A stretch of 34,344 nt of DNA. Origin: a virus. The notes below the pieces were generated by a model that saw only the letters and a list, made by a program, of their open reading frames with translations, was not told the DNA's origin and ran no database searches. Positions 23,608 to 30,168 of the stretch are shown one piece after another. How positions within the stretch are numbered: position 1 is the first letter of the stretch; every line of letters begins with the position of its first letter. The position numbers and the translations under genes are program-made. The stretch is taken from the IMG/VR virus record IMGVR_UViG_3300008339_000244, positions 1-34,344 of that record; one strand, 5' to 3'.

Positions 23608-24039
23608 ATGCGTGCGTTCCTTTCCTGTCTGGCGTGCCTGCTGCTTGTGGGCCAATCGTCCGCCGCGATCAATGACCCGCCGCCGTCTCCGTTCCCGCCA
23701 GCGCCTGCCGAAAAAACAATCACGCTGATGGTGGGCTGTGAGTCCGGCAAATGCACTCCGGTCAAGGTGCCGGTGGGTTCGCTGCTCACGACGAGCGGCG
23801 GAATCATTGTTCCGTTGCGAACCGAGAACGGCGTAACGATCTACCGCGACCACGAAACCTACAAGGGGACCGGCATCTGCCAGGGCCGCAATTGTGCCGG
23901 GGCCGCGACATGCGGAGCTGGTGGCAATTGTGCGTCCTGCTTGTCGTGTGCCGGGGCTCAGCAATCGGCTGGAAGCGTTCGGTATCAGCGGATGCCGGTA
24001 GGCTCGGTTCAAAGCTCATGCCCGACATGCCCGAAGTGA
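23608..24039 (+). CDS. Secreted Cys-rich protein
   Basis: 143 residues with a signal peptide (FLSCLACLLLVGQSSA), a Pro-rich spacer (DPPPSPFPPAPAE), a small beta domain and a Cys-dense tail (GICQGRNCAGAATCGAGGNC, ASCLSCAG, SCPTCPK). Disulfides or metal binding are likely in the tail. AAGGAGT precedes the ATG. The style is that of small extracellular planctomycete proteins. No family is recognised. Confidence 0.55.
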   Translation: MRAFLSCLACLLLVGQSSAAINDPPPSPFPPAPAEKTITLMVGCESGKCTPVKVPVGSLLTTSGGIIVPLRTENGVTIYRDHETYKGTGICQGRNCAGAATCGAGGNCASCLSCAGAQQSAGSVRYQRMPVGSVQSSCPTCPK

Positions 24040-24082
24040 CAAAGGAGGGATGCGAAGATGAGTCCCGCCGAAGGAGCCTACC

Positions 24083-24448
24083 ATGATTTTGTTAGCCGAC
24101 GTTACGCTGACGTGGCAAGAAGCCGTTTTGGTCCTGCTGGCAACGCTCGGGGCGGGGACGTTTCCGAGCTTGAACGAATGGCGCAAGAAGCTATTCGGCA
24201 CGGTTTGGCAGCGGCTGGCAGCGATTGTATTTCAGTTGCTGGGGCACGAGAAGCGAATATCTCTGATCGAAGAGGCGATGAAAATTTGGCTCGAGATGAT
24301 GCCGCCGGAACAGAAGCAGCGCGTCGAGGCGTTGTTGAATCAAGCGGCACAACGTGGCGAAATGTCGGCAGAGGATACGTTAGACCGTGCCCTGATCGAG
24401 CTGGCGAAAAAACATCCACCGCCCGAACAATCTGGGAAGCAATCATGA
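24083..24448 (+). CDS. Membrane protein with helical tail (holin-like candidate)
   Basis: 121 residues. An N-terminal hydrophobic segment (EAVLVLLATLGAGTFPSL) is followed by a long amphipathic, charged helical tail (EKRISLIEEAMKIWLEMM, EALLNQAAQRGEMS). AAGGAG precedes ATG 24083. A longer frame starting at 24058 overlaps it but looks random in composition. With one membrane helix and a cytoplasmic tail it could be a class III-like holin or an anchor. It is followed by a coupled 35-residue membrane peptide. Function inferred only from position. Confidence 0.5.
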   Translation: MILLADVTLTWQEAVLVLLATLGAGTFPSLNEWRKKLFGTVWQRLAAIVFQLLGHEKRISLIEEAMKIWLEMMPPEQKQRVEALLNQAAQRGEMSAEDTLDRALIELAKKHPPPEQSGKQS

Positions 24449-24552
24449 AGCTGGCGTATCAACCGCGAATTGCGTCAATCGTTTGTGCGGCCTCGATCTG
24501 GACCGCCCTTCTCTGGGCGGCGGCACTGGTGGCGATGGATAAATTGAAATGA
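24445..24552 (+). CDS. 35-residue membrane peptide
   Basis: ATG 24445 overlaps the previous stop (ATGA), and its TGA overlaps the next ATG at 24549. The peptide has a basic start (MKLAYQPR) and one membrane helix (IVCAASIWTALLWAAALVAM). It may pair with the upstream holin-like protein. The function is not known. Confidence 0.5.
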   Translation: MKLAYQPRIASIVCAASIWTALLWAAALVAMDKLK

Positions 24553-24734
24553 CAATCCCCCGCAATGCGAACCGGGTGTCAATCTCCACCGTGGGCGTGG
24601 GGAGCGAGTACACCGACGAGGAAGCCGAATTCCTCCGGGCCGCGGAACGCTACCGGGTGCGGACGCATAAGCGGTTTCTGAACGCGGTGGACTATTTCCG
24701 GATCGCACGGGAGTTGGGGTGGAAACGCGAATGA
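24549..24734 (+). CDS. Small helical hypothetical protein
   Basis: 61 residues, coupled by ATGA. The C-terminal two thirds (EEAEFLRAAERYRVRTHKRF, then DYFRIARELGWKR) form two basic amphipathic helices, perhaps a nucleic acid-binding helix-turn-helix. Similar short proteins occur in planctomycetes as far as can be told by eye. The function is unknown. Confidence 0.55.
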   Translation: MTIPRNANRVSISTVGVGSEYTDEEAEFLRAAERYRVRTHKRFLNAVDYFRIARELGWKRE

Positions 24735-24802
24735 GCCGCTACCCATCGCTCACATGGGAGAATCTGGCCACGGCCGCGCTGATTTCGCGGCCTGGCCGTT
24801 GA
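24731..24802 (+). CDS. 23-residue micro-ORF
   Basis: ATG 24731 overlaps the previous stop and opens a 23-residue frame ending in TGA 24800-24802. The overlap pattern is the only support. From 24803 to 24895 no further gene is seen. Confidence 0.25.
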   Translation: MSRYPSLTWENLATAALISRPGR

Positions 24803-24895
24803 TACTCGCCCATTGGCTGCTTAACCGAGGGGAGGTGATGCCACGTGTCGAATAAAATGCGTGAGCCTCTGACCGAGGCGGTGATCCACTAATCG

Positions 24896-24928
24896 AAGCG
24901 GCCGGCGAGCAATCGCTGGCCGCTTTTG
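24896..24928 (+). terminator. Intrinsic terminator ending the late operon
   Basis: AAGCGGCCGGCGA pairs with TCGCTGGCCGCTT across a GCAA loop (one G-T wobble), followed by TTTTGTTTG. It closes the long late transcript before the promoter at 24938. Confidence 0.8.
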
Positions 24929-24937
24929 TTTGTTGCC

Positions 24938-24967
24938 TTGACTATACTAGGGAAGTGTGGCTATATT
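24938..24967 (+). promoter_or_regulatory. Sigma70-type promoter of the RHH gene
   Basis: TTGACT (24938-24943) and TATATT (24962-24967) are separated by 18 bases, directly after the terminator and 21 bases before the ATG at 24989. The spacer holds CTAGGGA (24947-24953), shared with the next promoter. Confidence 0.7.
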
Positions 24968-24988
24968 GGTTGCAAGGAGCAAAACAAA

Positions 24989-25186
24989 ATGCCGCGTACC
25001 CGCAACCGTTCCCAACTTAACGTCGATGTGCCGCCCGATGTGCGGCAATCGCTCACCCAGCGAGCCGAACAGGAAAACCGCTCGCTGACCGCTACCCTGA
25101 TCCGGGCCATCCGTGTCTACCTTTCTCGCCCGGTCGAGGGCGAATTAGACCTGACCGAGCAAAAAACGACCAAAGCCAAACGCTAG
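24989..25186 (+). CDS. Ribbon-helix-helix transcriptional regulator
   Basis: 65 residues, with AAGGAG eight bases before ATG 24989. A basic start (MPRTRNRSQLNVDVPP) supplies the DNA-contacting strand, and DVRQSLTQRAEQENRSLTAT and LIRAIRVYLSRP form the two helices of an Arc/CopG-type RHH domain. A basic tail follows. Such proteins bind tandem short sites as dimers. It has its own promoter, and the CTAGGGA heptads in this and the next promoter are plausible operators (inference), which would make it autoregulated. An upstream TTG-started extension of the frame crosses the promoter and is not used. Confidence 0.75.
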   Translation: MPRTRNRSQLNVDVPPDVRQSLTQRAEQENRSLTATLIRAIRVYLSRPVEGELDLTEQKTTKAKR

Positions 25187-25233
25187 GAATTGCTGGGAAA
25201 ACGAACAATTTCCACTATTTTTCTGTTTCTCCC

Positions 25234-25262
25234 TTGCAATGTCTAGGGACTAGGGGTAGAAT
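25234..25262 (+). promoter_or_regulatory. Sigma70-type promoter of the small-gene cassettes
   Basis: TTGCAA (25234-25239) and TAGAAT (25257-25262) have a 17-base spacing, 48 bases before the ATG at 25310. The region is AT-rich upstream. The spacer contains tandem CTAGGGA and CTAGGGG. Confidence 0.65.
25243..25256 (+). promoter_or_regulatory. Tandem heptad, candidate RHH operator
   Basis: CTAGGGA (25243-25249) and CTAGGGG (25250-25256) are adjacent 7-base repeats within the spacer. A third copy, CTAGGGA at 24947-24953, is in the RHH gene's own promoter. Both begin exactly nine bases after the first base of their -35 boxes. RHH repressors such as the omega family bind 7-base repeats, so this is a sensible operator. 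No binding data exist here. Confidence 0.5.
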
Positions 25263-25309
25263 CTTATTAGTGAAGAACGGAAACGAAACCCAAACACGGA
25301 GAACTGAAC

Positions 25310-25417
25310 ATGAAAACTATCAACAGCCTGATTAACTTTTCTATCAAAGCCGCCCTAGCCTTTGCTGATGGGTTTGCGGTTGGGGCCGCCCGTGCCGAGA
25401 CCCGCAAGGCACGCTAA
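25310..25417 (+). CDS. 35-residue small protein, first of the hairpin cassettes
   Basis: ATG 25310 with GGAG eight bases upstream opens a 35-residue frame: a basic, amphipathic, Ala-rich peptide (SIKAALAFADGFAVGAARAE) ending in TRKAR. It is the first gene after the 25234 promoter and is followed by the first GC-rich hairpin. The function is unknown. Confidence 0.5.
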   Translation: MKTINSLINFSIKAALAFADGFAVGAARAETRKAR

Positions 25418-25426
25418 CCCACACCC

Positions 25427-25449
25427 GCCCGGCGCGACGTGCGCCGGGC
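25427..25449 (+). repeat. Cassette hairpin, copy 1 (inverse orientation)
   Basis: GCCCGGCGC and GCGCCGGGC flank a GACGT centre. The stem extends by one more C-G pair at 25426 and 25450. Copies 2 and 3 have the reverse-complement centre ACGTC. No T-run follows. Confidence 0.85.
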
Positions 25450-25483
25450 GGTATCCGAGACACCGAATTGAAAGGGGCTGACC

Positions 25484-25693
25484 ATGACCGCGACCAGCCA
25501 ACGCGACCCGGAATTGTCGGTTGAAGGGAAAACCCTGAAGGACATTTACAAAAAGCTGTGCCGGATGCTTTCCGTATCAGGTCCGCGAGTACTGAAAGTT
25601 GAGACTGAGCACGGAGCCGTCATCTGTACATCGCTTTACGACGGAGACTCGTTCATCAAGGACAAAAACGGCCGAATGATCTACTCGTCATAA
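25484..25693 (+). CDS. Small hypothetical protein in hairpin cassette
   Basis: 69 residues, with AAGGGG just before the ATG. A charged helix (KTLKDIYKKLCRMLSV) precedes strands VLKVETEHGAVICTSLYDG. It lies between hairpin copies 1 and 2. No family is recognised. Confidence 0.6.
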   Translation: MTATSQRDPELSVEGKTLKDIYKKLCRMLSVSGPRVLKVETEHGAVICTSLYDGDSFIKDKNGRMIYSS

Positions 25694-25708
25694 TCACGAC
25701 GACCTTTA

Positions 25709-25731
25709 GCCCGGCGCACGTCGCGCCGGGC
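25709..25731 (+). repeat. Cassette hairpin, copy 2
   Basis: GCCCGGCGC, centre ACGTC, GCGCCGGGC; a flanking A-T pair extends the stem to 25708-25732. It stands 15 bases after the preceding stop and 282 bases after copy 1. Confidence 0.85.
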
Positions 25732-25752
25732 TTCCTGGAACGAACACGGAGC

Positions 25753-25971
25753 ATGAACATGAAAAAGTGGAACTATAAAGTAGTCAAGACGCAGCGCGGG
25801 TCACAGGGCCAATGGTTCCGCTACCCGGCAGCGGCCACGTTCGCGACCAAATCAGAGGCCGAAGACTACGCCCGCAACTTTGCCGCCCAGCAGCGTGGCG
25901 TCGCTGGCACGCGCGTTCTGGTTGTCGCCCGCAAGGGTGGCGAGACGCTTAGTTTTGCCGTTGCCGAGTAG
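25753..25971 (+). CDS. Small basic protein in hairpin cassette
   Basis: 72 residues from ATG 25753. The second ATG, 25759, has the better distance (nine bases) to GGAG and may be the true start. The protein has strands WNYKVVKTQRG and TRVLVVARKGGETLSFAV around a helix with FATKSEAEDYARNF. This resembles small double-stranded RNA-binding or AP2-like folds only loosely. It lies between hairpins 2 and 3. Confidence 0.6.
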   Translation: MNMKKWNYKVVKTQRGSQGQWFRYPAAATFATKSEAEDYARNFAAQQRGVAGTRVLVVARKGGETLSFAVAE

Positions 25972-25981
25972 CCCTCACACC

Positions 25982-26004
25982 GCCCGGCGCACGTCGCGCC
26001 GGGC
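25982..26004 (+). repeat. Cassette hairpin, copy 3
   Basis: Identical to copy 2 over the 23-base core, 273 bases further on and ten bases after the preceding stop. It stands 21 bases before the ATG at 26025. Confidence 0.85.
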
Positions 26005-26024
26005 AACTGAACGAGGAGATGGCC

Positions 26025-26252
26025 ATGAAAACTCTGCACCGCCGCAAACCGCTGTACGCTCGCCTAGCTGACGGCTTCTGCGCCGCCCTACCGGGAGCGT
26101 GGGCAACGTCCGCTCTAGTCGCGATTGCCGCGAACGTCGGCGAGCACAACCGCAACCTGGCCGCGTTCGCCGCGGTTGGCGCGTTTATCGCGGCCGCCGC
26201 AACTGTCGCGTGCGGGCTCGTCGCCATGTTCGATGGCGAGGACACGATTTAG
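26025..26252 (+). CDS. Small two-helix membrane protein in hairpin cassette
   Basis: 75 residues from ATG 26025, which has GAGGAG at a good six-base distance; the ATG at 26019 abuts the ribosome site and is unlikely. A basic start (MKTLHRRKPLYARLADGF) is followed by two hydrophobic helices (WATSALVAIAANV; FAAVGAFIAAAATVACGLVA) and a short acidic tail. No family is recognised. The 144 bases that follow hold no convincing gene or strong structure. Confidence 0.6.
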   Translation: MKTLHRRKPLYARLADGFCAALPGAWATSALVAIAANVGEHNRNLAAFAAVGAFIAAAATVACGLVAMFDGEDTI

Positions 26253-26396
26253 ACCACCAGACCACGGCAGGCGCTCGCAAGAGCACGGTGTGGCGTGCGG
26301 GCCGACATGGGCCGGTTCTCGCCTGTCCGACATCCACAGCACGCGGATGCGGGCCTGCCATTTATTCACAATCAAAAACAGGAACATGAGGAAAAC

Positions 26397-27230
26397 ATGA
26401 GCGATCGCAATTGCAACAAGACGGCACCGGCATCAATCCCATTCGTTGTAATAACGCAAGGGTTTGACGTAAAAAAGCCTGGAATTGCTCGCGTCGTAGT
26501 TACCCCGGAACAGGCCGCAAAGTGGCTTGCAATTAACGACGGCAATAGGCGGGTTCGGCCTGGTCTTGTCAAATACTTATCTAGTCAGATTAGTTCGGGT
26601 GAATGGATGCCCGATCACCCGCAACCAATAGCGTTTTCCGATGCTGGGAGATTAATTGACGGGCAACATCGACTTCATGCAATCATTGTGGCCGGAGTCT
26701 CGGTAGAGGCCAGAATAGAGTTTGGAGTTCCTGACAAGATGCGCGAATACCTGGACACCGGAATCAGTCGTGGATTGGAAGATCGAGTCTGTCTTATTGA
26801 GGATCACCGTTACAACAAAGTTGCTTCACAAATAGTGAACTATTTGTTCACTTCGATGACTTCATCGACAACAAGACCCTCACCAGAACAAGCACGCGAA
26901 ATATTCGAGAGTCATCGAGATTCGATCACATGGATTTCACAGCACAAAAAAAACGACCAGGGAATCGGCCGCGTTTCCGTTGTGGTTGCGGCTATGGAAT
27001 ACTACGAACGGGACCGGGAAAAAGCAGCCGACTTTTACAGCTCTCTAGTGATTCCAGATGGTCCGGTTCAGCAGTCCAGGATTCTACGAGACTATCTCTT
27101 ACAAGCAAACCGCATAACAGGAGGAAGCACCGGCAGGGTTCAGGTTTATGGCCGATGCGTCGGCGCTATGAAGGCGCACCTAGAGGATAGAGAAATTAAA
27201 ATTATTCGAGTTGCTAACTGGAACCGATAG
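26397..27230 (+). CDS. ParB/DGQHR-like domain protein
   Basis: 277 residues from ATG 26397 (AGGA upstream); a 34-residue GTG-started extension seems unlikely. The N-terminal half has the ParB-like pattern: RVVVTPEQAAKWLAI, then YLSSQISSGEWMP, then GRLIDGQHRLHAIIVAG and EYLDTGISR. The DGQHR core is the nucleotide-binding element of this superfamily. The rest is helical. Relatives occur in phages, with roles in DNA binding, nucleotide hydrolysis or transcription. The gene is visibly AT-richer than both flanks, suggesting recent acquisition. Confidence 0.7.
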   Translation: MSDRNCNKTAPASIPFVVITQGFDVKKPGIARVVVTPEQAAKWLAINDGNRRVRPGLVKYLSSQISSGEWMPDHPQPIAFSDAGRLIDGQHRLHAIIVAGVSVEARIEFGVPDKMREYLDTGISRGLEDRVCLIEDHRYNKVASQIVNYLFTSMTSSTTRPSPEQAREIFESHRDSITWISQHKKNDQGIGRVSVVVAAMEYYERDREKAADFYSSLVIPDGPVQQSRILRDYLLQANRITGGSTGRVQVYGRCVGAMKAHLEDREIKIIRVANWNR

Positions 27231-27298
27231 CCCAGATCGAGAAAATTGCGAACGGGCCGCTCGATGGCGACACCAATTTAACCACGAAGGAAGCGACC

Positions 27299-27502
27299 AT
27301 GAACGACCTTAACGAAAAACTGACGGCGGCGGCTACGACGATGGATATGGTTGTTTCGGACCTGGAGGCAGCGATGCGGATAATGAGCAAGCCGACGCCG
27401 CAAGGGCCGAGCGCCACCGAGCGGATGAGCATGATGTTCCTCAAGAAAAAGCTGGACGAAGCAAAGGCGTTGCGGTTCGACTTATTTACAGTAGTGGGGT
27501 AA
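27299..27502 (+). CDS. Small helical hypothetical protein
   Basis: 67 residues with GAAGGAAG upstream of ATG 27299. It is almost fully helical and Met-rich (MDMVVSDLEAAMRIMSK, MSMMFLKKKLDEAKALRF), perhaps a coiled coil. It is followed after two bases by the next gene. No family is recognised. Confidence 0.55.
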   Translation: MNDLNEKLTAAATTMDMVVSDLEAAMRIMSKPTPQGPSATERMSMMFLKKKLDEAKALRFDLFTVVG

Positions 27503-27504
27503 AC

Positions 27505-27750
27505 ATGACATTCGCAAACCATCACCCGGAACTGCTGCCAGTCTCGCCACTGGCCCCCGATGACCGGGACGCGCAGCTTGTCGCCCGCGGAGTCGAGTAC
27601 ATCGCCGAAGACATTTACCAAAGTGCAATGGCTCATTTGCGTGCGGCGATCGGCGGCGATGCTGACCGGCTTGACCGTGCGATTGAAGAACTGACGTTCG
27701 CCCGCATGGTCGGGCGCGTGCCGGGTGCCGAAACCGTTGACTGGATGTAA
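27505..27750 (+). CDS. Small acidic helical protein
   Basis: 81 residues. An N-terminal Pro-rich stretch precedes helices (RDAQLVARGVEYIAEDIYQS, DADRLDRAIEELTFARM). It stands two bases after the previous gene and 26 bases before the CsrA-like gene. No family is recognised. Confidence 0.55.
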   Translation: MTFANHHPELLPVSPLAPDDRDAQLVARGVEYIAEDIYQSAMAHLRAAIGGDADRLDRAIEELTFARMVGRVPGAETVDWM

Positions 27751-27776
27751 TGCTCTAACCACGAAAGGATTCTCCG

Positions 27777-27995
27777 ATGCTTGTGTTAGCAAGAAAAACT
27801 GGCGAGAAAGTGATGCTCCGCGACTGTGACGGCAAACTGATCTGCGAAGTGTCAGTTACGGAAATTGACGGGCGCGTTATTCGGCTCGGGTTCGAGGCCG
27901 ACAAGAGCGTACAGATTTTCCGCGGTGAGGTAGACGAGCGGTTGTACCCAGCGGCGGCCACGATTCCGCTTGACACTGCCCTCGCACTGGAATAG
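27777..27995 (+). CDS. csrA: CsrA/RsmA-family RNA-binding regulator
   Basis: 72 residues. The start MLVLARKTGEKVML matches the first strand of CsrA (MLxLxRxxGE), ICEVSVTEIDGRVIRLGFEA the middle strands, and VQIFRGEVDERL the RNA-binding strand with Arg49 in the place of the key CsrA Arg. The length is typical (about 60-75). CsrA dimers bind GGA in mRNA leaders and block or stabilise translation. A phage-borne copy could redirect host carbon metabolism or control late phage messages (inference). AAGGA lies seven to ten bases before the ATG. The 213 bases that follow, to 28208, hold an ATGCCGT/ACGGCAT hairpin at 28003-28020, a smaller CGGCC/GGCCG hairpin near 28053 and no clear gene. Confidence 0.88.
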   Translation: MLVLARKTGEKVMLRDCDGKLICEVSVTEIDGRVIRLGFEADKSVQIFRGEVDERLYPAAATIPLDTALALE

Positions 27996-28208
27996 ATTGC
28001 TCATGCCGTTCGCACGGCATCTATCTATCAGAGGGATCATCCTAACATTATTTCTCGGCCTTCGGCCGCTTCCCGTGAGTTGCTGACGCCTACCTCTGGG
28101 GATCACCAACTGCGAGCACGGGGAGCGATCGAGGGCCAACGTACAATCCGGCACGATGTCGGAACGGACGGGCAGGATGCCCCATTTCTTCTATCGCAGA
28201 GACTACAC

Positions 28209-28604
28209 ATGGAAGACGAGACCGAATTCATGACCCCGCCGCCAACTTCGGAGCGGTTGGCAATCAATCTGGGGAACGCGATCAATAACGCGGAGATCAG
28301 GGACGCACACGACCGATTCCCGCCGGCAATCGACGTGCCCGCCATGCTCTCGCTGTGGGTGTTCCCGCGTGGCGACGACGATCGCGAGGGCGGGCATCCG
28401 CAACCGGCCTACATGCTCGCCGATACTCTGGTCTGCCTGGATCAACCGGTGAGCAAGTTTACCGGCGTGAAGGTCCAGTTCACGGACCCGATCGACCGCG
28501 ACGAGGCCGAGCGCGTGGCTCGGTGGTTCCGATTGAACGGGTGGAAGCGAGCCGAGGCGAAAGCGGATTTCGAACGGTTGGAGATTGGGGAGGCGGGAGC
28601 GTGA
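28209..28604 (+). CDS. Hypothetical protein coupled to helicase
   Basis: 131 residues from ATG 28209; the start is uncertain, since the frame is open further upstream to a TTG at 28080 and an ATG at 28230 is also possible. The protein is acidic, with strands AMLSLWVFPRGDDD and SKFTGVKVQFTDPID and a helix ERVARWFRLNGWKRAEA. The TGA overlaps the GTG start of the helicase (GTGA), so it is probably translated together with it. No family is recognised. Confidence 0.55.
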   Translation: MEDETEFMTPPPTSERLAINLGNAINNAEIRDAHDRFPPAIDVPAMLSLWVFPRGDDDREGGHPQPAYMLADTLVCLDQPVSKFTGVKVQFTDPIDRDEAERVARWFRLNGWKRAEAKADFERLEIGEAGA

Positions 28605-30043
28605 AGTATTCAGAATTTTTAGCTCGGAAATCACAAGTAATCGGGATGAGCGGTTTTGAACCGCTATGGATGCCGAGTTTCCTGAAACCGTTTCAGTCGT
28701 CCCTCGTTGAGTGGTCGATTCGAAAAGGCCGAGCGGCACTGTTTGAAGGCTGCGGGCTTGGCAAAACTCCCCAATCGCTTGTATGGGGAGAAAACGTCAT
28801 CCGGCACACAAACAAGCCTGTCCTATTGATTGCTCCGCTTGGCGTGACCGCCCAAACATTGCAGGAAGCCAACAAGTTCGGCATTGACGCGGAGCGTTCT
28901 AAAGATGGAACGTGGAAGCAAAAGCGGATCGTAATCACGAACTACGAAAGCCTGTCTAAATTCAATTGGACAGAATTCGGCGGGGCGATATGCGACGAAT
29001 CGCAAGCAACAAAAAACGCCGACGCAAAACGCACGGCTGAAATCACTGAGTTCATGAGACAACTGCCATTTCGGCTTTTCTGCTCAGCGACGCCGGCACC
29101 GAACGATTACGTTGAACTCGGAAATTCGTCGGAAGCCTTGGGGGAACTTGGATTCCAAGACATGATTACTCGATTCTTCAAGAAGGGAACGAGCAAGGAT
29201 CATTTGGGGTGGGGTCGGACAACCTACCGAATGATGGCGCATGCCGAGCATGATTTCTGGCGATGGGTTTGCTCGTGGGCGAGAGCGTGCCGCAAGCCAT
29301 CCGACCTTGGATTCGATGACGCCGAATACATCTTGCCAAAGTTGATCATGAAGCAAACGACGGTATCGGCTCGGACGAAAAAGCCCGGATGCCTTTTCGA
29401 CATGCCGGCGGACACACTGGAAGAGCAACGCGAAGAACGTCGCCGGACCATGCCGGAACGCTGCGAAGCGGCTGCCGCTCTTGTTGCCGACACTGGCAAG
29501 CCCGCTCTTGTCTGGTGTCATCTCAATCCAGAGGGTGACCTGTTGACTCGCCTGATTCCGGGAGCGGTTCAAGTGTCTGGCAAAGATTCGGACGACGCGA
29601 AGGAAGAGGCATTCCTTGCGTTTTGTTCCGGACAGATTCAAAAGCTGGTAACGAAACCATCGTTGGGGGCGTTGGGTTTGAATTTCCAACATTGTGCTCA
29701 CCAGACGTTTTTCCCGTCGCACTCGTTCGAGCTGTTCTATCAAGGCGTTCGTCGGTCGTGGCGGTTCGGGCAAATGAAAGATGTTGTCATTGACATCGTG
29801 ACGAGCGAAGGCGAGTCAAAGGTTCTCGCCAACTTGCAACGAAAAAACGACCAGGCCGAGATCATGATGGAACGACTTGTTGCCTTGATGAACGATCATC
29901 TCGACGTGAAACGGAACGATAATTTCCCGAACCCCACCGAGGCTCCATCATGGCTGAGCGGTTCTATTTCGTCTGTAAGTGTGAAGCCAAATGGTTCAGC
30001 AAAACGAAAGAAAGCCGCTGTCCAAGATGCGGCCGCTGTTTAG
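28601..30043 (+). CDS. SF2 (SNF2-like) DNA helicase
   Basis: 480 residues from GTG 28601, in a strong GGGAGGCGGGAGC context and overlapping the previous stop. The motifs are Walker A ALFEGCGLGKTPQSL (46-60), Ia LLIAPLGV, motif II ICDESQ (131-135, DESQ in place of DEAH), motif III CSATPAPND (161-169) and motif VI YQGVRRSWRFGQ (380-391). The GRTTYRMMAHAEHDFWRWV and RKPSDLGFDD segments are typical of the phage helicases placed in replication regions. It would unwind or remodel DNA with ATP. The last 40 residues are basic and disordered and share their DNA with the zinc-ribbon frame at 29950. Confidence 0.88.
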   Translation: MKYSEFLARKSQVIGMSGFEPLWMPSFLKPFQSSLVEWSIRKGRAALFEGCGLGKTPQSLVWGENVIRHTNKPVLLIAPLGVTAQTLQEANKFGIDAERSKDGTWKQKRIVITNYESLSKFNWTEFGGAICDESQATKNADAKRTAEITEFMRQLPFRLFCSATPAPNDYVELGNSSEALGELGFQDMITRFFKKGTSKDHLGWGRTTYRMMAHAEHDFWRWVCSWARACRKPSDLGFDDAEYILPKLIMKQTTVSARTKKPGCLFDMPADTLEEQREERRRTMPERCEAAAALVADTGKPALVWCHLNPEGDLLTRLIPGAVQVSGKDSDDAKEEAFLAFCSGQIQKLVTKPSLGALGLNFQHCAHQTFFPSHSFELFYQGVRRSWRFGQMKDVVIDIVTSEGESKVLANLQRKNDQAEIMMERLVALMNDHLDVKRNDNFPNPTEAPSWLSGSISSVSVKPNGSAKRKKAAVQDAAAV

Positions 30044-30168
30044 TGTCAAACGAACGAATCAATCCACCGTGGGAGAAAGACAATGGCGGTTATCAATCAA
30101 GTGGTGACGGACAGATACGCGATTTACAATTCGGATTGTCTGGAAGTGCTTCCAACGATCCCGGATAA
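29950..30168 (+). CDS. Zinc-ribbon protein overlapping helicase and methyltransferase genes
   Basis: 72 residues in the frame between the helicase and the methyltransferase. VCKCEAKWFSKTKESRCPRC gives a complete zinc ribbon (CxC, 13 residues, CxxC). The N-terminal 31 codons overlap the disordered helicase tail, and the last 28 overlap the methyltransferase start, so nearly all of it is double-coding. The ATG follows a Pro/Thr-coding stretch without a strong ribosome site. The Cys pattern makes chance unlikely but not excluded. It could bind DNA or the neighbouring enzymes. Confidence 0.5.
   Translation: MAERFYFVCKCEAKWFSKTKESRCPRCGRCLVSNERINPPWEKDNGGYQSSGDGQIRDLQFGLSGSASNDPG

Noticed and set aside
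24058-24444. 164-residue frame overlapping the holin-like gene
   Set aside because: Its composition (Arg/Ala/Gly without structure) is that of a shadow frame; only its last 35 residues, a separate ATGA-coupled membrane peptide, look real.
25427-26004. CRISPR-like array from evenly spaced palindromic repeats
   Set aside because: Only three copies with about 250-base gaps that hold genes, and one copy inverted.
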